Origin: Blastococcus sp. HT6-4
GTDB taxonomy: Bacteria; Actinomycetota; Actinomycetes; Mycobacteriales; Geodermatophilaceae
Direction: 5' to 3'
Length of the DNA stretch: 64,000 bases
Assembly (NCBI RefSeq): GCF_039679125.1
Contig: NZ_CP155551.1
Coordinates: 2,046,001-2,110,000 of the forward strand
Below are positions 26,527-35,336 of this stretch, piece by piece. The translations under genes and the position numbers were made by a program. Below the pieces are notes generated by a model, which saw only the letters and a list, made by a program, of their open reading frames with translations, had not been told where the DNA came from and ran no database searches. Every line of letters starts with the position of its first letter. The stretch's first letter is position 1.

Positions 26527-26812
26527 GGACGGTCGCGGCGTGGCCAGGACGACCACCTCGGACGAGGAAGCACGATGCGTGTGTGGACGCGAAGAGTCGA
26601 CCCACCGGCACAGCCGAGGGCCGATGTCGTCGATCGTGGACTTCCGGCTCCGGTGGATGGCGACGCCACCCGTCCCGCGCGGCGTTGTCGACCAGCCCGC
26701 GACTACGGAGCAGGGGCTTCCATGACGTGAGGCCCTCGTCCGGGTCGTCCGAATCTCGCACAGGGCGGACGTCCAGGGCTCACTGCCCGTCATGGTTGGC
26801 GTTGGCAGAAAG

Positions 26813-26847
26813 GCGTGTGCGTATGTAGCGCGTCGCCCCTCGGACAC
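26813..26847. repeat. Partial attachment-site scar (copy B)
   Basis: GCGTGTGCGTATGTAGCG, then CGTCGCCCCTCGGACAC. It matches copies at 52.24 and 57.65 kb almost base for base, but stops before the terminator hairpin. CTCGGACAC is the tRNA-Leu 3' end. It lies 100 bp from the decayed recombinase gene, where an attachment site is expected. Confidence 0.7.
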
Positions 26848-26947
26848 AGCCTCACCCCGATGTTCCTGCAGGTCAGGGAGCCGGGGTGTTCCTCTGTCAG
26901 GGCCTCGGCTTTCCCCGTGATACCCGCGTGATACTTCGTGCCCGAAG

Positions 26948-27520
26948 TCAGCCCTGCAACAAGGCGGCGAAGCGGTCCGCGGCCTCGCGGCCCATGCCGG
27001 GGTGCACTTGCTGGTAGACGGTGAACGTGATCGTGGCGCTCGCGTGCCCCAGCCGCTCCGAGACGGCGATCACCGGCACGCCGTCGACCAGCAGCAGGGG
27101 TGGGGTGGGTGAGGCGGAGGTCGTGCAACCGGATCACCGAAGTCGCTCCTCCCCCAGCGCCTCGAGCCTGGACGACCTGACCGACGAAACGGCGGGAAGC
27201 CGCTCCGGGTGCCGGTCGCTGCCGTCGGGATTGCTCAGGACGAGCACTGGATCTTGGACGAGGTCCACGGCAAGGACCGCGAGCCGCCCGGTAGGCGCGC
27301 AGTGCGCCACGCTGCCCGAGTGCAGGGCGACGACGCGAGCGCGGCCCGTCTTTGTCGGGCCCTCGATCAGCTCCTCGCCGGCGCCCTCGGCCTTCACCGC
27401 GCCGACGCTGCGGCGGACCGCGAGCCGGTCGACGTCCAGATCGATGTCGCGCCAGCGGAGGGCCAGCGCCTCGCTGCGGCGCGTCCCAGTGCCGGTGACC
27501 TGGGCAACTGCCGGTCGACA
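26948..27520 (-). pseudogene. Decayed tyrosine recombinase (integrase), C-terminal catalytic part
   Basis: Fragments of a phage/ICE-type integrase are readable in three frames: TRRSEALALRWRDIDLDVDRL (first catalytic Arg), GPTKTGRARVVALHSG, RRFVGQVVQ, VIRLHDLRLTH (His-x-x-Arg), LLLVDGVPVIAVSERLGHASATITF (second His) and YQQVHPGMGREAADRFAALLQG (nucleophile Tyr). At least three frameshifts, one in a C-run at about 27,100, separate them, and the N-terminal DNA-binding domain is missing. It probably mediated integration at the tRNA-Leu gene. Confidence 0.85.
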
Positions 27521-27677
27521 CTGTTCCCACGGCAATTCACCGCGAACGGCCCGACCGCGGTTAGGGGTGGCGTCGCTTCTGGAGGCCGTGGCCGTGGGTA
27601 CCTGTCCGTGGATGTTCTGCGGTCGGCGGAATGCGGACGCACCGTCCGACCTCGTGGTCCGGTTACATGTCAGCCCC

Positions 27678-28597
27678 ATGGAACCGCTCGCGCCGTCGTC
27701 CCGGCGCCCCCCTCGGAAGCCGTCCGCGGGCCCCGCGCGGGCGGGTGCGCTTGCGGCGGTCGCGGCACTGCTCTTCGGCATCACCATCGTGGCCCAGCGC
27801 GCGCTCGCGCTCGACGGCGTCCCGGCGCTGAGCGTCGTCGGCCTCCGCTACGGCATCGGAGCACTCCTGCTGCTGGTCTTCCTCGCCGGACGGCGCGAGC
27901 CGCTCGTCCCGGAAGCCGGTGAGCGGCTGCGCGCGATCCTCCTCGGGGCCGGCGGTTACGCCATCCAAGCCGTGTTGTTCTACCTGGCCCTCCGTCACGG
28001 ATCCGCAGGAACCGTGGCGATGCTCTTCTACGTGTACCCGGCGATCGTTGTGCTCATCGAGGTGGTGTTCGGCCGGGTGCGACCCGGCCCGCTCATCCTT
28101 CTGTCCGTGCTCCTCGCGTGCTCCGGTGCGGCCGTGGTGGTGACCGCCGGTCGAGCCGTCCAGGTGACCCTCGTCGGGGCGGGCCTGGCCCTGACCTCCG
28201 CGGTGTGCATCGCCGTGTACCTGACCGTCAACGCGCGGCTGCTGCCGCGGACGCGGCCGGCTGTGTCCGCGGCTTGGGTCTCCCTCGGGACGGCCCTGTC
28301 CACGTTGGTCCTTGCCGGCGTGCAGGCATTCCTTCGCTGCACGCGGGGCAGTGGGTCTGGCTGGGCGTCGCCGGCGGCACGACCGGTGCAGCCACCGCCT
28401 GTATGTACGCGGCGCTGGCTCAGGCCAGTGCGAGCAGGGTGGCCGTTGTGCTGGCCCTGCAGACGCTTGTCGCACTGACGCTCGGCGCCTGGCTCCTGGG
28501 TGAACCGGTGGGGGCGGTCCAGCTCCTCGGGATCGTTGCCATCCTTTCGGCGGTCTCCCTCGCCGGCCGGGCCCACCAGCGCCCGGCCGCACCTTGA
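27678..28597 (+). pseudogene. EamA/DMT-family transporter, frameshifted
   Basis: A drug/metabolite transporter of the EamA type with ten expected helices. The first frame gives spans such as ALAAVAALLFGITIVAQRAL, IGALLLLVFLAG, LLSVLLACSGAAVVVT and LVGAGLALTSAVCIAVYL. After AGVQAF near 28,335 the reading continues in another frame with LHAGQWVWLGVAGGTTGAAT, VAVVLALQTLVALTLGAWLLG and LLGIVAILSAVSLAG. One base has been lost or gained. It adjoins the catabolic cluster and could have imported its substrate. Confidence 0.85.
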
Positions 28598-28722
28598 AGC
28601 GCCCTGCCACGACAGGGCAGCCGCCGCGGCCGACCGGCTCGGAGACGGAGCGACCGGTCCGCGCGAATCATCGAGGGCACGGTTACCGTGGTGCGGACAC
28701 CTGCTCACGGAGGGAGTTCCTC

Positions 28723-29919
28723 GTGGCCGAAGTGCGGATAGCTGGAGCAGCGATCACCGCGTTCGGCAAAATTCCCGGCCGGACGCTCAGGACCCTTGCG
28801 GAGGAAGCCGTCCGCGACGCGCTGGCCGACGCGGCCCTGGCCCCGCAGGACGTCCAGATGATTTTCTTCGGCAACGCCGCGGAGGGGCTGATCTCCGGAC
28901 AGGAGATGGTGCGCGGGCAGTCCGCGCTCCGCCACACCGGACTGCTCGGAAGACCCGTCATCAACGTCGAGAACGCGTGCGCGTCTGCGACGACCGCTTT
29001 CCGGCTGGCCTGCATGGCCGTCGAGTCGGGGGCTGCCGACGTGGCGCTCGCCGTCGGCGCGGAGAAGCTCACGCACTCGGACAAGGCTCGCCCGCTGGCC
29101 GCGATCGGCACGGCGATCGACATGTCGGAGCCGCCCACGCTCGGCGGTCGGACGACCGCCGACCAGACACCGGCCGGGCCCAAGTCCTACTTCATGGACG
29201 TCTATGCGGCCATGGCAGTGGAGTACGCCCGGGAGTCGGGTGCGACCGAGGCGGACTTCGCGGACGTCGCGGTGAAGAACGGCCGCCATGGCGCGCTGAA
29301 TCCGAAGGCCCAGTACCGCAACGGGGTCACCCGCGAGGAGGTCCTGGCCAGCCGGGTCATCTCCGCTCCACTGCGCTTGCTGATGTGCTCCCCCGTGGGG
29401 GACGGCGCCGCGGCGATCGTGGTGTGTTCCGAGGCGTTCGCACGGCGGCACGGCAGCGCGGAGGTCCGGGTGCGCGCCTGCATGCTGAGGTCCGGCACGG
29501 ATCGCGCGACCGGAGACCCGCCGGGTGTCACCCTGGCCGCACAGGCGGCCTACGAGAGCGCTGCGCTCGGCCCGGAGGACGTCCACGTGGCCGAGGTCCA
29601 CGACGGCGCCGCGCCCGCCGAGCTCATCGTCTACGAGCAACTGGGGCTGTGCGGTCGCGGTGAGGGGCCGAAACTGCTCGCGTCCGGCGACACGGCGCTG
29701 GGCGGCCGGATCCCGGTCAACACCGGGGGCGGGCTGCTCTCACGCGGTCACCCCATCGGCGCTACCGGGTGCGCACAGCTCGTTGAGCTGGTGGACCAGC
29801 TGCGGGGCCGGTCCGGCGACCGACAGGTTCCCGGAGCCAGGGTCGCGCTGGCCGAGAACGCCGGCGGATACCTGGACAATGACTCGGCGGCGATCGGGGT
29901 CACCCTGCTGTCGCTGTGA
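28723..29919 (+). CDS. Thiolase-family protein (SCP-x/lipid-transfer type)
   Basis: A 398-aa thiolase-fold enzyme. The nucleophile Cys is in NVENACASATTAF (near residue 88) and the C-terminal catalytic histidine in SRGHPIGATGCAQLVEL, with ENAGGY near the end. This signature is that of SCP-x/nonspecific lipid-transfer thiolases, which cleave 3-oxoacyl-CoA. The GTG start has GGAGGGA 8 bases upstream. It begins the catabolic cluster, with a convergent SDR gene 21 bp downstream. Confidence 0.85.
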   Translation: MAEVRIAGAAITAFGKIPGRTLRTLAEEAVRDALADAALAPQDVQMIFFGNAAEGLISGQEMVRGQSALRHTGLLGRPVINVENACASATTAFRLACMAVESGAADVALAVGAEKLTHSDKARPLAAIGTAIDMSEPPTLGGRTTADQTPAGPKSYFMDVYAAMAVEYARESGATEADFADVAVKNGRHGALNPKAQYRNGVTREEVLASRVISAPLRLLMCSPVGDGAAAIVVCSEAFARRHGSAEVRVRACMLRSGTDRATGDPPGVTLAAQAAYESAALGPEDVHVAEVHDGAAPAELIVYEQLGLCGRGEGPKLLASGDTALGGRIPVNTGGGLLSRGHPIGATGCAQLVELVDQLRGRSGDRQVPGARVALAENAGGYLDNDSAAIGVTLLSL

Positions 29920-29940
29920 CCCCGACCAGCCGCGGAGCGT

Positions 29941-30744
29941 TCAACTGGGCTTGCAGATCATCCCGCCGTCGATGGTGAGGACCGCGCCGTTGCAGTACCT
30001 GGCCTCGTCCGAAGCCAGGTAGAGCAAGCCGTATGCGATCTCTTCCGAGGTCCCCATCCGGCCCATCGGGTTCCAGTTGAACCGGTTCTCCTCGCTGTTG
30101 AGGTAGTCGATGTACTCCTCGACGAGCGGGGTCTCGGTGTAGCCGGGGCAGACCACGTTCGTCCGGATCCCGTTCTTGCCGTACGCGACGGCCATCGAGC
30201 GGGTCAGGTTGATGATTGCGCCCTTGGCCGCGGTGTAGGCGTGCGCATCCGGATTGCCCACGAGCCCCAGCACGCTGGCCACGTTGACGATGGCGCCACC
30301 GCCTCGCTCCTGCATCTTGGGAATTGCGTGCCGGCTGCAGTTGACCACCGAGCCGAGGTTGATGGACATGACGTGGTCCCACTCCTCGGCTGTGGACTCG
30401 CCGATGGCGTTCATCGACCCGGGCCGCACGCTGCGGTACGAGTACCCCACCCCGGCGTTGTTGACGAGGACGTCGACGCCGCCGAAGTTCGACACCGCGG
30501 CGTCGATGACCGTGGCCGCCGCGGCGTCCGACGCGAGATCCGCCGACACCGCCAGCGCCTCCCCCCCGAGGTCCTCGACGGCCTTGACGGCCTCGTCGAG
30601 GTTGGACTGGGTCCGGGCGGCCCCGACCACCTTGGCCCCGGCCGCGGCGAACATCTCGAACGCCGCGCGGCCGATCCCGGTGCTGGCGCCCGTGATGACC
30701 GCGACCTTGCCCGCGAGCCTGCCGTTCAACCTGCTGTTGTCCAC
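29941..30744 (-). CDS. Short-chain dehydrogenase/reductase
   Basis: A 267-aa classical SDR. TGASTGIGRAAFE cofactor loop near residue 19, NNAG in VLVNNAGVG, Ser in VASVLGLVG, and YTAAKGAIINL with catalytic Tyr and Lys. PGYTETPLVEEY follows and the end TIDGGMICKPS is typical of 3-hydroxyacyl or alcohol dehydrogenases. GTG start with GGAGGA just upstream. Probably interconverts a hydroxy and keto intermediate of the cluster (inference). Confidence 0.85.
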   Translation of the reverse strand: MDNSRLNGRLAGKVAVITGASTGIGRAAFEMFAAAGAKVVGAARTQSNLDEAVKAVEDLGGEALAVSADLASDAAAATVIDAAVSNFGGVDVLVNNAGVGYSYRSVRPGSMNAIGESTAEEWDHVMSINLGSVVNCSRHAIPKMQERGGGAIVNVASVLGLVGNPDAHAYTAAKGAIINLTRSMAVAYGKNGIRTNVVCPGYTETPLVEEYIDYLNSEENRFNWNPMGRMGTSEEIAYGLLYLASDEARYCNGAVLTIDGGMICKPS

Positions 30745-30946
30745 AGTTCCTCCAGTCGGTCCGCCGACGATTGCGGGCGTCTGGCCGCACAACCGTCGGG
30801 TAAGGGTCGGGTCATTGGGGCGTCCACACGGCGGGTACCGCTCGGCGCTGTTTCCCGGTAGTGTGGCGCGGGTCACGCTATTTCCCACGTGGCTCCCGCG
30901 CAATGGCTCTGCAGGGGCTTGCTGCGCACGGCGACGCCGACGTTGG

Positions 30947-30958
30947 GACATCGGATGT
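30947..30958. promoter_or_regulatory. Putative operator 1 (GACATC-G-GATGT)
   Basis: GACATCGGATGT, a perfect ACATC-G-GATGT palindrome, lies immediately before the AGGAGGAG ribosome site of the first gene of the main + operon. It is one of four related sites in the cluster. Confidence 0.6.
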
Positions 30959-30971
30959 ATAGGAGGAGCGG

Positions 30972-31577
30972 GTGGCCGACCTGCGACTGCTGGCGCTGCA
31001 CGGCTTGGCGGTGAAGAGCGCTGCCACCCCCGACGCCGTCGCCGATCTGCTCGGGCAGTCGCCCGAGGACGTCCAGCAGGCCTTGGAGGCGGCTGTCGCG
31101 GAGGGGCACGCCATCGGGGCCAAGGGCAGGTTCATGGTCACGCCGGGTGGCCGGGCCTGGCTGGACGAGAGCTACCCGCAGGCGTTCGCCGCGCATCGCG
31201 ACGACCCGGGGTTCACCACGGCAGCGGACAAGTTCGAGCGGATCAACCGGGACCTGCTGGCTCTGCTGACGGACTGGCAGAGCATCCCCGCGGGCGGCGA
31301 ACGGGTGCCCAACACCCACACCGATCCCGACTACGACCGCGCCATCCTGGACCGGCTGGGTGACCTGCACGACCGCGCGGCCAAGGTCCTCCAGCGCTTC
31401 ACAGCGGCCGAACCCCGACTGGAGGCCTACGTCGGGCGTCTGGACGCCGCCTACGACCGAGCCCTGGCAGGCGAGGCTGACTACGTCAGCGGCGTCCGCG
31501 TGGACAGCTATCACGTCGCGTGGCACGAACTCCACGAGGACCTGCTCCGCATGCTCGGGCGCACGCGGGAGGAGTGA
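30972..31577 (+). CDS. Winged-helix-like companion of the dikinase-like protein
   Basis: A 201-aa soluble protein. The N-terminal ~65 residues resemble a winged-helix module (LLALHGLAVKSAATPDAVADLLGQS, then HAIGAKGRFMVTPGGRAWL). The rest is helical with ERINRDLLALLTDWQ and DRLGDLHDRAAKVLQRF. I recall a 201-aa gene next to a shortened PPDK gene in Mycobacterium (Rv1126c-Rv1127c), and this pair looks analogous. GTG start after AGGAGGAG; the stop overlaps the ATG of the next gene (TGATG). Likely a helper or substrate-binding subunit, not proven. Confidence 0.65.
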   Translation: MADLRLLALHGLAVKSAATPDAVADLLGQSPEDVQQALEAAVAEGHAIGAKGRFMVTPGGRAWLDESYPQAFAAHRDDPGFTTAADKFERINRDLLALLTDWQSIPAGGERVPNTHTDPDYDRAILDRLGDLHDRAAKVLQRFTAAEPRLEAYVGRLDAAYDRALAGEADYVSGVRVDSYHVAWHELHEDLLRMLGRTREE

Positions 31578-33376
31578 TGTCCACACTGACGAGCGATCGG
31601 GTGGTCCCGCTCGACGGGTCCGTATCCCCCGGCAAGGACCGCCTCGGGGGCAAGGCCGATGGCATCGTGCGCATGCGCCGGCTGGGCCTCCGGGTACCGT
31701 CCGCCTTCACCATCCCCGTCACCGAGTGCCGCCGGTACCACGAGTCGGGCGGACGGCTGGACGAGGAGACCTGGCAGGCCGTCCTCGACGGCCTGAGATG
31801 GCTCGAGCGGGAGACCGGACGGCGGCTGGGCGACCCGAGTGCCCCGCTGCTCGTGTCTGTCCGCAGCGGCGCGCCGGTCAGCATGCCGGGCATGATGGAC
31901 ACCGTCCTGAATCTCGGCATCACCGACGAGGTCGAGCAGGCGCTCGCCGGCCTGTCGGGAGATCCCGACTTCGCCCGGGACACGCACACCCGTTTCTGCG
32001 CTCAGTTCGGCAAGGTCGTGCTCGGTGCCGACGTCGAGGACCCCCGACCCGGCGCGGACGCCGACAGTCTCCGCGCGGAGGTCGCAGAGGACAGCGGACG
32101 GGAGGTCCCGCGCGAGCCGCTGGATCAGCTCCGTGAGGCAATCAACGCGGTCTTCGCGTCCTGGCGGTCCCGTCGGGCCATTACCTACCGGAAGCATTGG
32201 GGCATCAGCGATGAAGGCGGGACCGCGGTCACCGTCCAGGCCATGGTCTTCGGGAACCTCGGCGAGGCATCGGGGACCGGGGTCTTCTTCACCCGCGACC
32301 CGCTCACCGGCGCACCGGATCCCTATGGCGAGTGGTTGCCCGGCGGCCAGGGCGAGGACGTGGTCAGCGGCACCCATGCCGTCCAGACCCTCGCCGACCT
32401 GGCCGCACAACTGCCGGACGTGCACGCCGAGCTTCTCGAGGCCGGGCGCGTCCTGGAGCGGGAGAACGGCGACGTCCAGGACATCGAGTTCACCGTCGAG
32501 AGAGGACAGCTGTTCCTCCTGCAGACCCGGTCGGCCAAACGCTCTCCCTCGGCTGCGGTGCGCACCGCGGTGGACTTCGCCGAAGCGAACCTCGTGGACC
32601 GGGCCACCGCCCTGCAGCGTGTGACCCCGGAACAGGTGGCCAGCGTCCTGCAACCTCGGCTGGCCCCGGGCGCCGCCGAGGCCACCGAGGTCCTCGCGCA
32701 CGGTGAGCCCGCCTGCCCCGGCGTGGCGGCCGGTGTCGCCGTCGGTGACAGCGAGGCCGCAGAGGCGGCAGCCGGCGAGGGCCGGGCGGTGATCCTCGTC
32801 CGGCCTACGACGAGCCCCGAGGACATCTCGGGAATGATCGCCGCCCGCGCCGTCGTCACCGAGCTCGGCGGCTCCACCTCGCACGCCGCCGTGGTCACCC
32901 GCGCGCTCGGACGTCCCTGCGTCGTGGGTGTCGGGACCGGCGTCACCGCCGGCTGGTCCGGCCGGACGGTGACGATCGACGCCACCAAGGGCATCGTCTA
33001 CGCGGGGCGGCTGCCGACCGAGGCGGTCCGAGCCGAGGACGACCCGGCCCTGTCGCGGCTCCTGGAGTGGGCTCGGGAAGCCAGCCCCGTGCAGGTCGTC
33101 GAGGAGATGCCCGAGGGGTCTGTCGACCTCGACGCAGCCGGCGTGGGACTGGACCCCTCCGCGCCTCCGGAGCCTCAGCACGTGGTCGGGCTGCTGACCG
33201 GGGCGAGTTGTGCCCGCGGTGTGGTTATCGCGACGCCGGCGGGGGCGGGCGCGGTCCTCGAGGCAGGCGTCCCCGCCGTCGCGGCCGCACCGGGCCAGCA
33301 CCCGCTGGTGCTCCTCCTCCACCTGCTGCACGCCGGGTCGCAGCGACGGGCCACCTCCGCGGGAGACGGCGCGTGA
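31577..33376 (+). CDS. Pyruvate-phosphate-dikinase-like protein lacking the C-terminal barrel
   Basis: A 599-aa protein. Residues 1 to about 340 are the PPDK/PEP-synthase ATP-grasp domain (GGKADGIVRMRRLGLRVPSAF, VSVRSGAPVSMPGMMDTVLNLG, GTGVFFTRDPLTGAP, DIEFTVERGQLFLLQTRS). Residues about 385-480 are the swivelling domain with the phospho-accepting histidine at 436 (GGSTSHAAVVTR). The PEP/pyruvate TIM barrel is absent; a 120-aa tail with a second swivel-like sequence replaces it. Known family truncations phosphorylate other substrates, for example phenylphosphate synthase and rifampin phosphotransferase. Its stop overlaps the biotin-carrier start. Confidence 0.82.
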   Translation: MSTLTSDRVVPLDGSVSPGKDRLGGKADGIVRMRRLGLRVPSAFTIPVTECRRYHESGGRLDEETWQAVLDGLRWLERETGRRLGDPSAPLLVSVRSGAPVSMPGMMDTVLNLGITDEVEQALAGLSGDPDFARDTHTRFCAQFGKVVLGADVEDPRPGADADSLRAEVAEDSGREVPREPLDQLREAINAVFASWRSRRAITYRKHWGISDEGGTAVTVQAMVFGNLGEASGTGVFFTRDPLTGAPDPYGEWLPGGQGEDVVSGTHAVQTLADLAAQLPDVHAELLEAGRVLERENGDVQDIEFTVERGQLFLLQTRSAKRSPSAAVRTAVDFAEANLVDRATALQRVTPEQVASVLQPRLAPGAAEATEVLAHGEPACPGVAAGVAVGDSEAAEAAAGEGRAVILVRPTTSPEDISGMIAARAVVTELGGSTSHAAVVTRALGRPCVVGVGTGVTAGWSGRTVTIDATKGIVYAGRLPTEAVRAEDDPALSRLLEWAREASPVQVVEEMPEGSVDLDAAGVGLDPSAPPEPQHVVGLLTGASCARGVVIATPAGAGAVLEAGVPAVAAAPGQHPLVLLLHLLHAGSQRRATSAGDGA

Positions 33377-33936
33377 GTCTCACGCCGGCCGACCTCCAGG
33401 CCCTGATCTCGGCCTTCGACGCCTCGGAGTGGGACGAGATGACGCTCGTCCTCGACGGCGCCAACATCCAGCTGAGCAGGATCGGGCAGCCACCGGCGAC
33501 CGCGGCGGGCGCCCAGCCGCGCCCCGCCCCGGACCCGCGAACAGCGAGCCCCAGCCGCAGGCCCAGCGGAGGGGCGCACCTCCCCGCAGCCACCGCGGCC
33601 GGCGCCATCGGCTCCCCCGCCGATGTTGCGCCGGTGCCCGCGGTCGAGGCCGGGGAGCGGTCCACCGAGCTGATCTTGGAACACACCAGCGGCGTCCACC
33701 GCGTCACCTCGCCCAGCGTGGGCGTGTTCTGGCGGGCGCCGGATCCCTCGGCACCGCCATTCGTGGAGGTCGGCGGGCGGGTCGATCCCGACGACCCCGT
33801 GTGCATCATCGAGGTGATGAAGTTGTTCAACCACGTCCAGGCCGGAGCCGGCGGGGTCGTCCGCTCCGTCGAGGTCGAGAACGGCGCGATGGTGGAGCAC
33901 GGCCAGACGCTCTTCCTCATCGACCTGGACGGCTGA
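33373..33936 (+). CDS. Biotin carboxyl carrier protein 1
   Basis: A 187-aa AccB-like carrier. A short helical N-terminus (LTPADLQALISAFDASEWDEMTLVL) and a Pro/Ala linker precede the C-terminal biotinyl domain of about 80 residues. The biotin-accepting lysine is K150 in CIIEVMKLFNHV; GGVVRSVEVENGAMVEHGQTLFLI closes the fold. EVMK replaces the more usual EAMK. GTG start overlapping the previous stop (GTGA). Partner of the biotin carboxylase encoded just after it. Confidence 0.88.
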   Translation: MSLTPADLQALISAFDASEWDEMTLVLDGANIQLSRIGQPPATAAGAQPRPAPDPRTASPSRRPSGGAHLPAATAAGAIGSPADVAPVPAVEAGERSTELILEHTSGVHRVTSPSVGVFWRAPDPSAPPFVEVGGRVDPDDPVCIIEVMKLFNHVQAGAGGVVRSVEVENGAMVEHGQTLFLIDLDG

Positions 33937-33941
33937 GCCCA

Positions 33942-35336
33942 GTGCCGCTCCGTCGCGTCCTGGTCGCCAACCGCGGCGAGATCGCCGTCCGTGTCGTCCG
34001 TGCCTGCGCCGACGAGGGCATCGAGAGCGTGGTCGCCGTGTCGGAGGCCGACCGGGACTCCCGCGCCGCACTCGTGGCCGACCGCGCCGTGTGCATCGGT
34101 CCGGCGTCGGCGACGTCGAGCTATCTGGACATCCCCCGCGTGGTGGCGGCGGCGCTCGGCACGGGCTGCGATGCCATCCACCCCGGCTACGGCTTCCTGT
34201 CCGAACGCCCCGAACTCCCGGAGGCCTGCGCCGACAACGGCCTGGTCTTCGTCGGTCCGACGGCCGACACCATCCGGCGCGGCGGGGACAAGGCCGCGGC
34301 CCGGCAGCTTGCCACCTCCCTCGGCATCCCGGTGGGTGCCGGGTCGGACACCATCGCCGACGGCGTCACGGCCCGCGACGTGGCCGACCGGGTCGGCTAT
34401 CCGGTGGTCCTCAAGGCGGCCGCCGGTGGCGGTGGACGCGGCATGGTCCTGGTCGAGAGCGCCGACGCCGTCGAGGCCGCCTTCGAGGGCGCCAGCCGCG
34501 AGGCGCAGGCCGCGTTCGGCGACGGACGCATGTACCTGGAGCGCTTCATCACCCGGGCCCGGCACGTCGAGGTGCAGGTGCTCGCCGACACCCACGGCTC
34601 GGTGGTGCACCTCGGCGAGCGCGACTGCTCGGCGCAGCGCCGCTACCAGAAGCTCGTCGAGGAGGCGCCGGCGACGGCGGTCCCCCTCGACGTACGGAAG
34701 GCCCTGCGCGAGGCCGCGGTGGAGCTCGCGCGAGCGCTGGACTACGTCGGCGCGGGGACGGTCGAGTTCGTGGTCGACGCCGAGACGGGCGACTACGCCT
34801 TCCTCGAGGTGAATACCCGGGTCCAGGTGGAGCACCCGGTCACCGAGATGGTCACCGGGATCGACATCGTGCGCGCCCAGCTGCAGATCGCCGGCGGTCT
34901 GCCCCTCCCCTTCTCCCAGGACGACGTCCGGCTCGACGGCCACGCGGTGGAAGTGCGGATCAACGCCGAGGACCCCTATCGCGGTTTCGCCCCGGGCCCC
35001 GGCACGGTCAGCCGCTGGGTGGAGCCGGTCGGCGGCGGACTGCGCATCGACACCCACTGCTTCGGCGGCTACCGCATCCCTCCGCACTACGACTCGCTCC
35101 TGGCCAAGGTCATCGCACACGGAGCGGACCGCGAGGAGGCGTTGCGCCGCCTCGACCGGGGGCTGCGGAAGCTGGTCGTGGACGGCGTGCCCACCACCGT
35201 CCCCATGCTGCTGGCGGTCATCGAGGCACCCGAGTTCCGGGCGGGCACCCACCACACCCGATGGGTCGAGCAGGAGCTGATGCCGTCCCTCTCCGCGCCG
35301 CAGGCGACCCCCAAGCCGGCCGCCGCTCCTGCATGA
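33942..35336 (+). CDS. Biotin carboxylase subunit
   Basis: Carboxylates the biotin of the carrier proteins with ATP and bicarbonate. The 464-aa protein is a stand-alone AccC-type subunit: VLVANRGEIAVRVVRAC, HPGYGFLSERPEL, KAAAGGGGRGMVLV (glycine-rich ATP loop, near residue 160), ERDCSAQRRYQKLVEEAP, EVNTRVQVEHPVTE and HAVEVRINAEDP. All catalytic segments look intact. It is the only biotin carboxylase in the window although there are two carriers and two carboxyltransferases. GTG start 5 bp after the carrier stop. Confidence 0.93.
   Translation: MPLRRVLVANRGEIAVRVVRACADEGIESVVAVSEADRDSRAALVADRAVCIGPASATSSYLDIPRVVAAALGTGCDAIHPGYGFLSERPELPEACADNGLVFVGPTADTIRRGGDKAAARQLATSLGIPVGAGSDTIADGVTARDVADRVGYPVVLKAAAGGGGRGMVLVESADAVEAAFEGASREAQAAFGDGRMYLERFITRARHVEVQVLADTHGSVVHLGERDCSAQRRYQKLVEEAPATAVPLDVRKALREAAVELARALDYVGAGTVEFVVDAETGDYAFLEVNTRVQVEHPVTEMVTGIDIVRAQLQIAGGLPLPFSQDDVRLDGHAVEVRINAEDPYRGFAPGPGTVSRWVEPVGGGLRIDTHCFGGYRIPPHYDSLLAKVIAHGADREEALRRLDRGLRKLVVDGVPTTVPMLLAVIEAPEFRAGTHHTRWVEQELMPSLSAPQATPKPAAAPA

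Noticed and set aside
31511..33331. 606-codon minus strand open frame
   Set aside because: Antisense to the PPDK-like gene, which has clear domains on the + strand.
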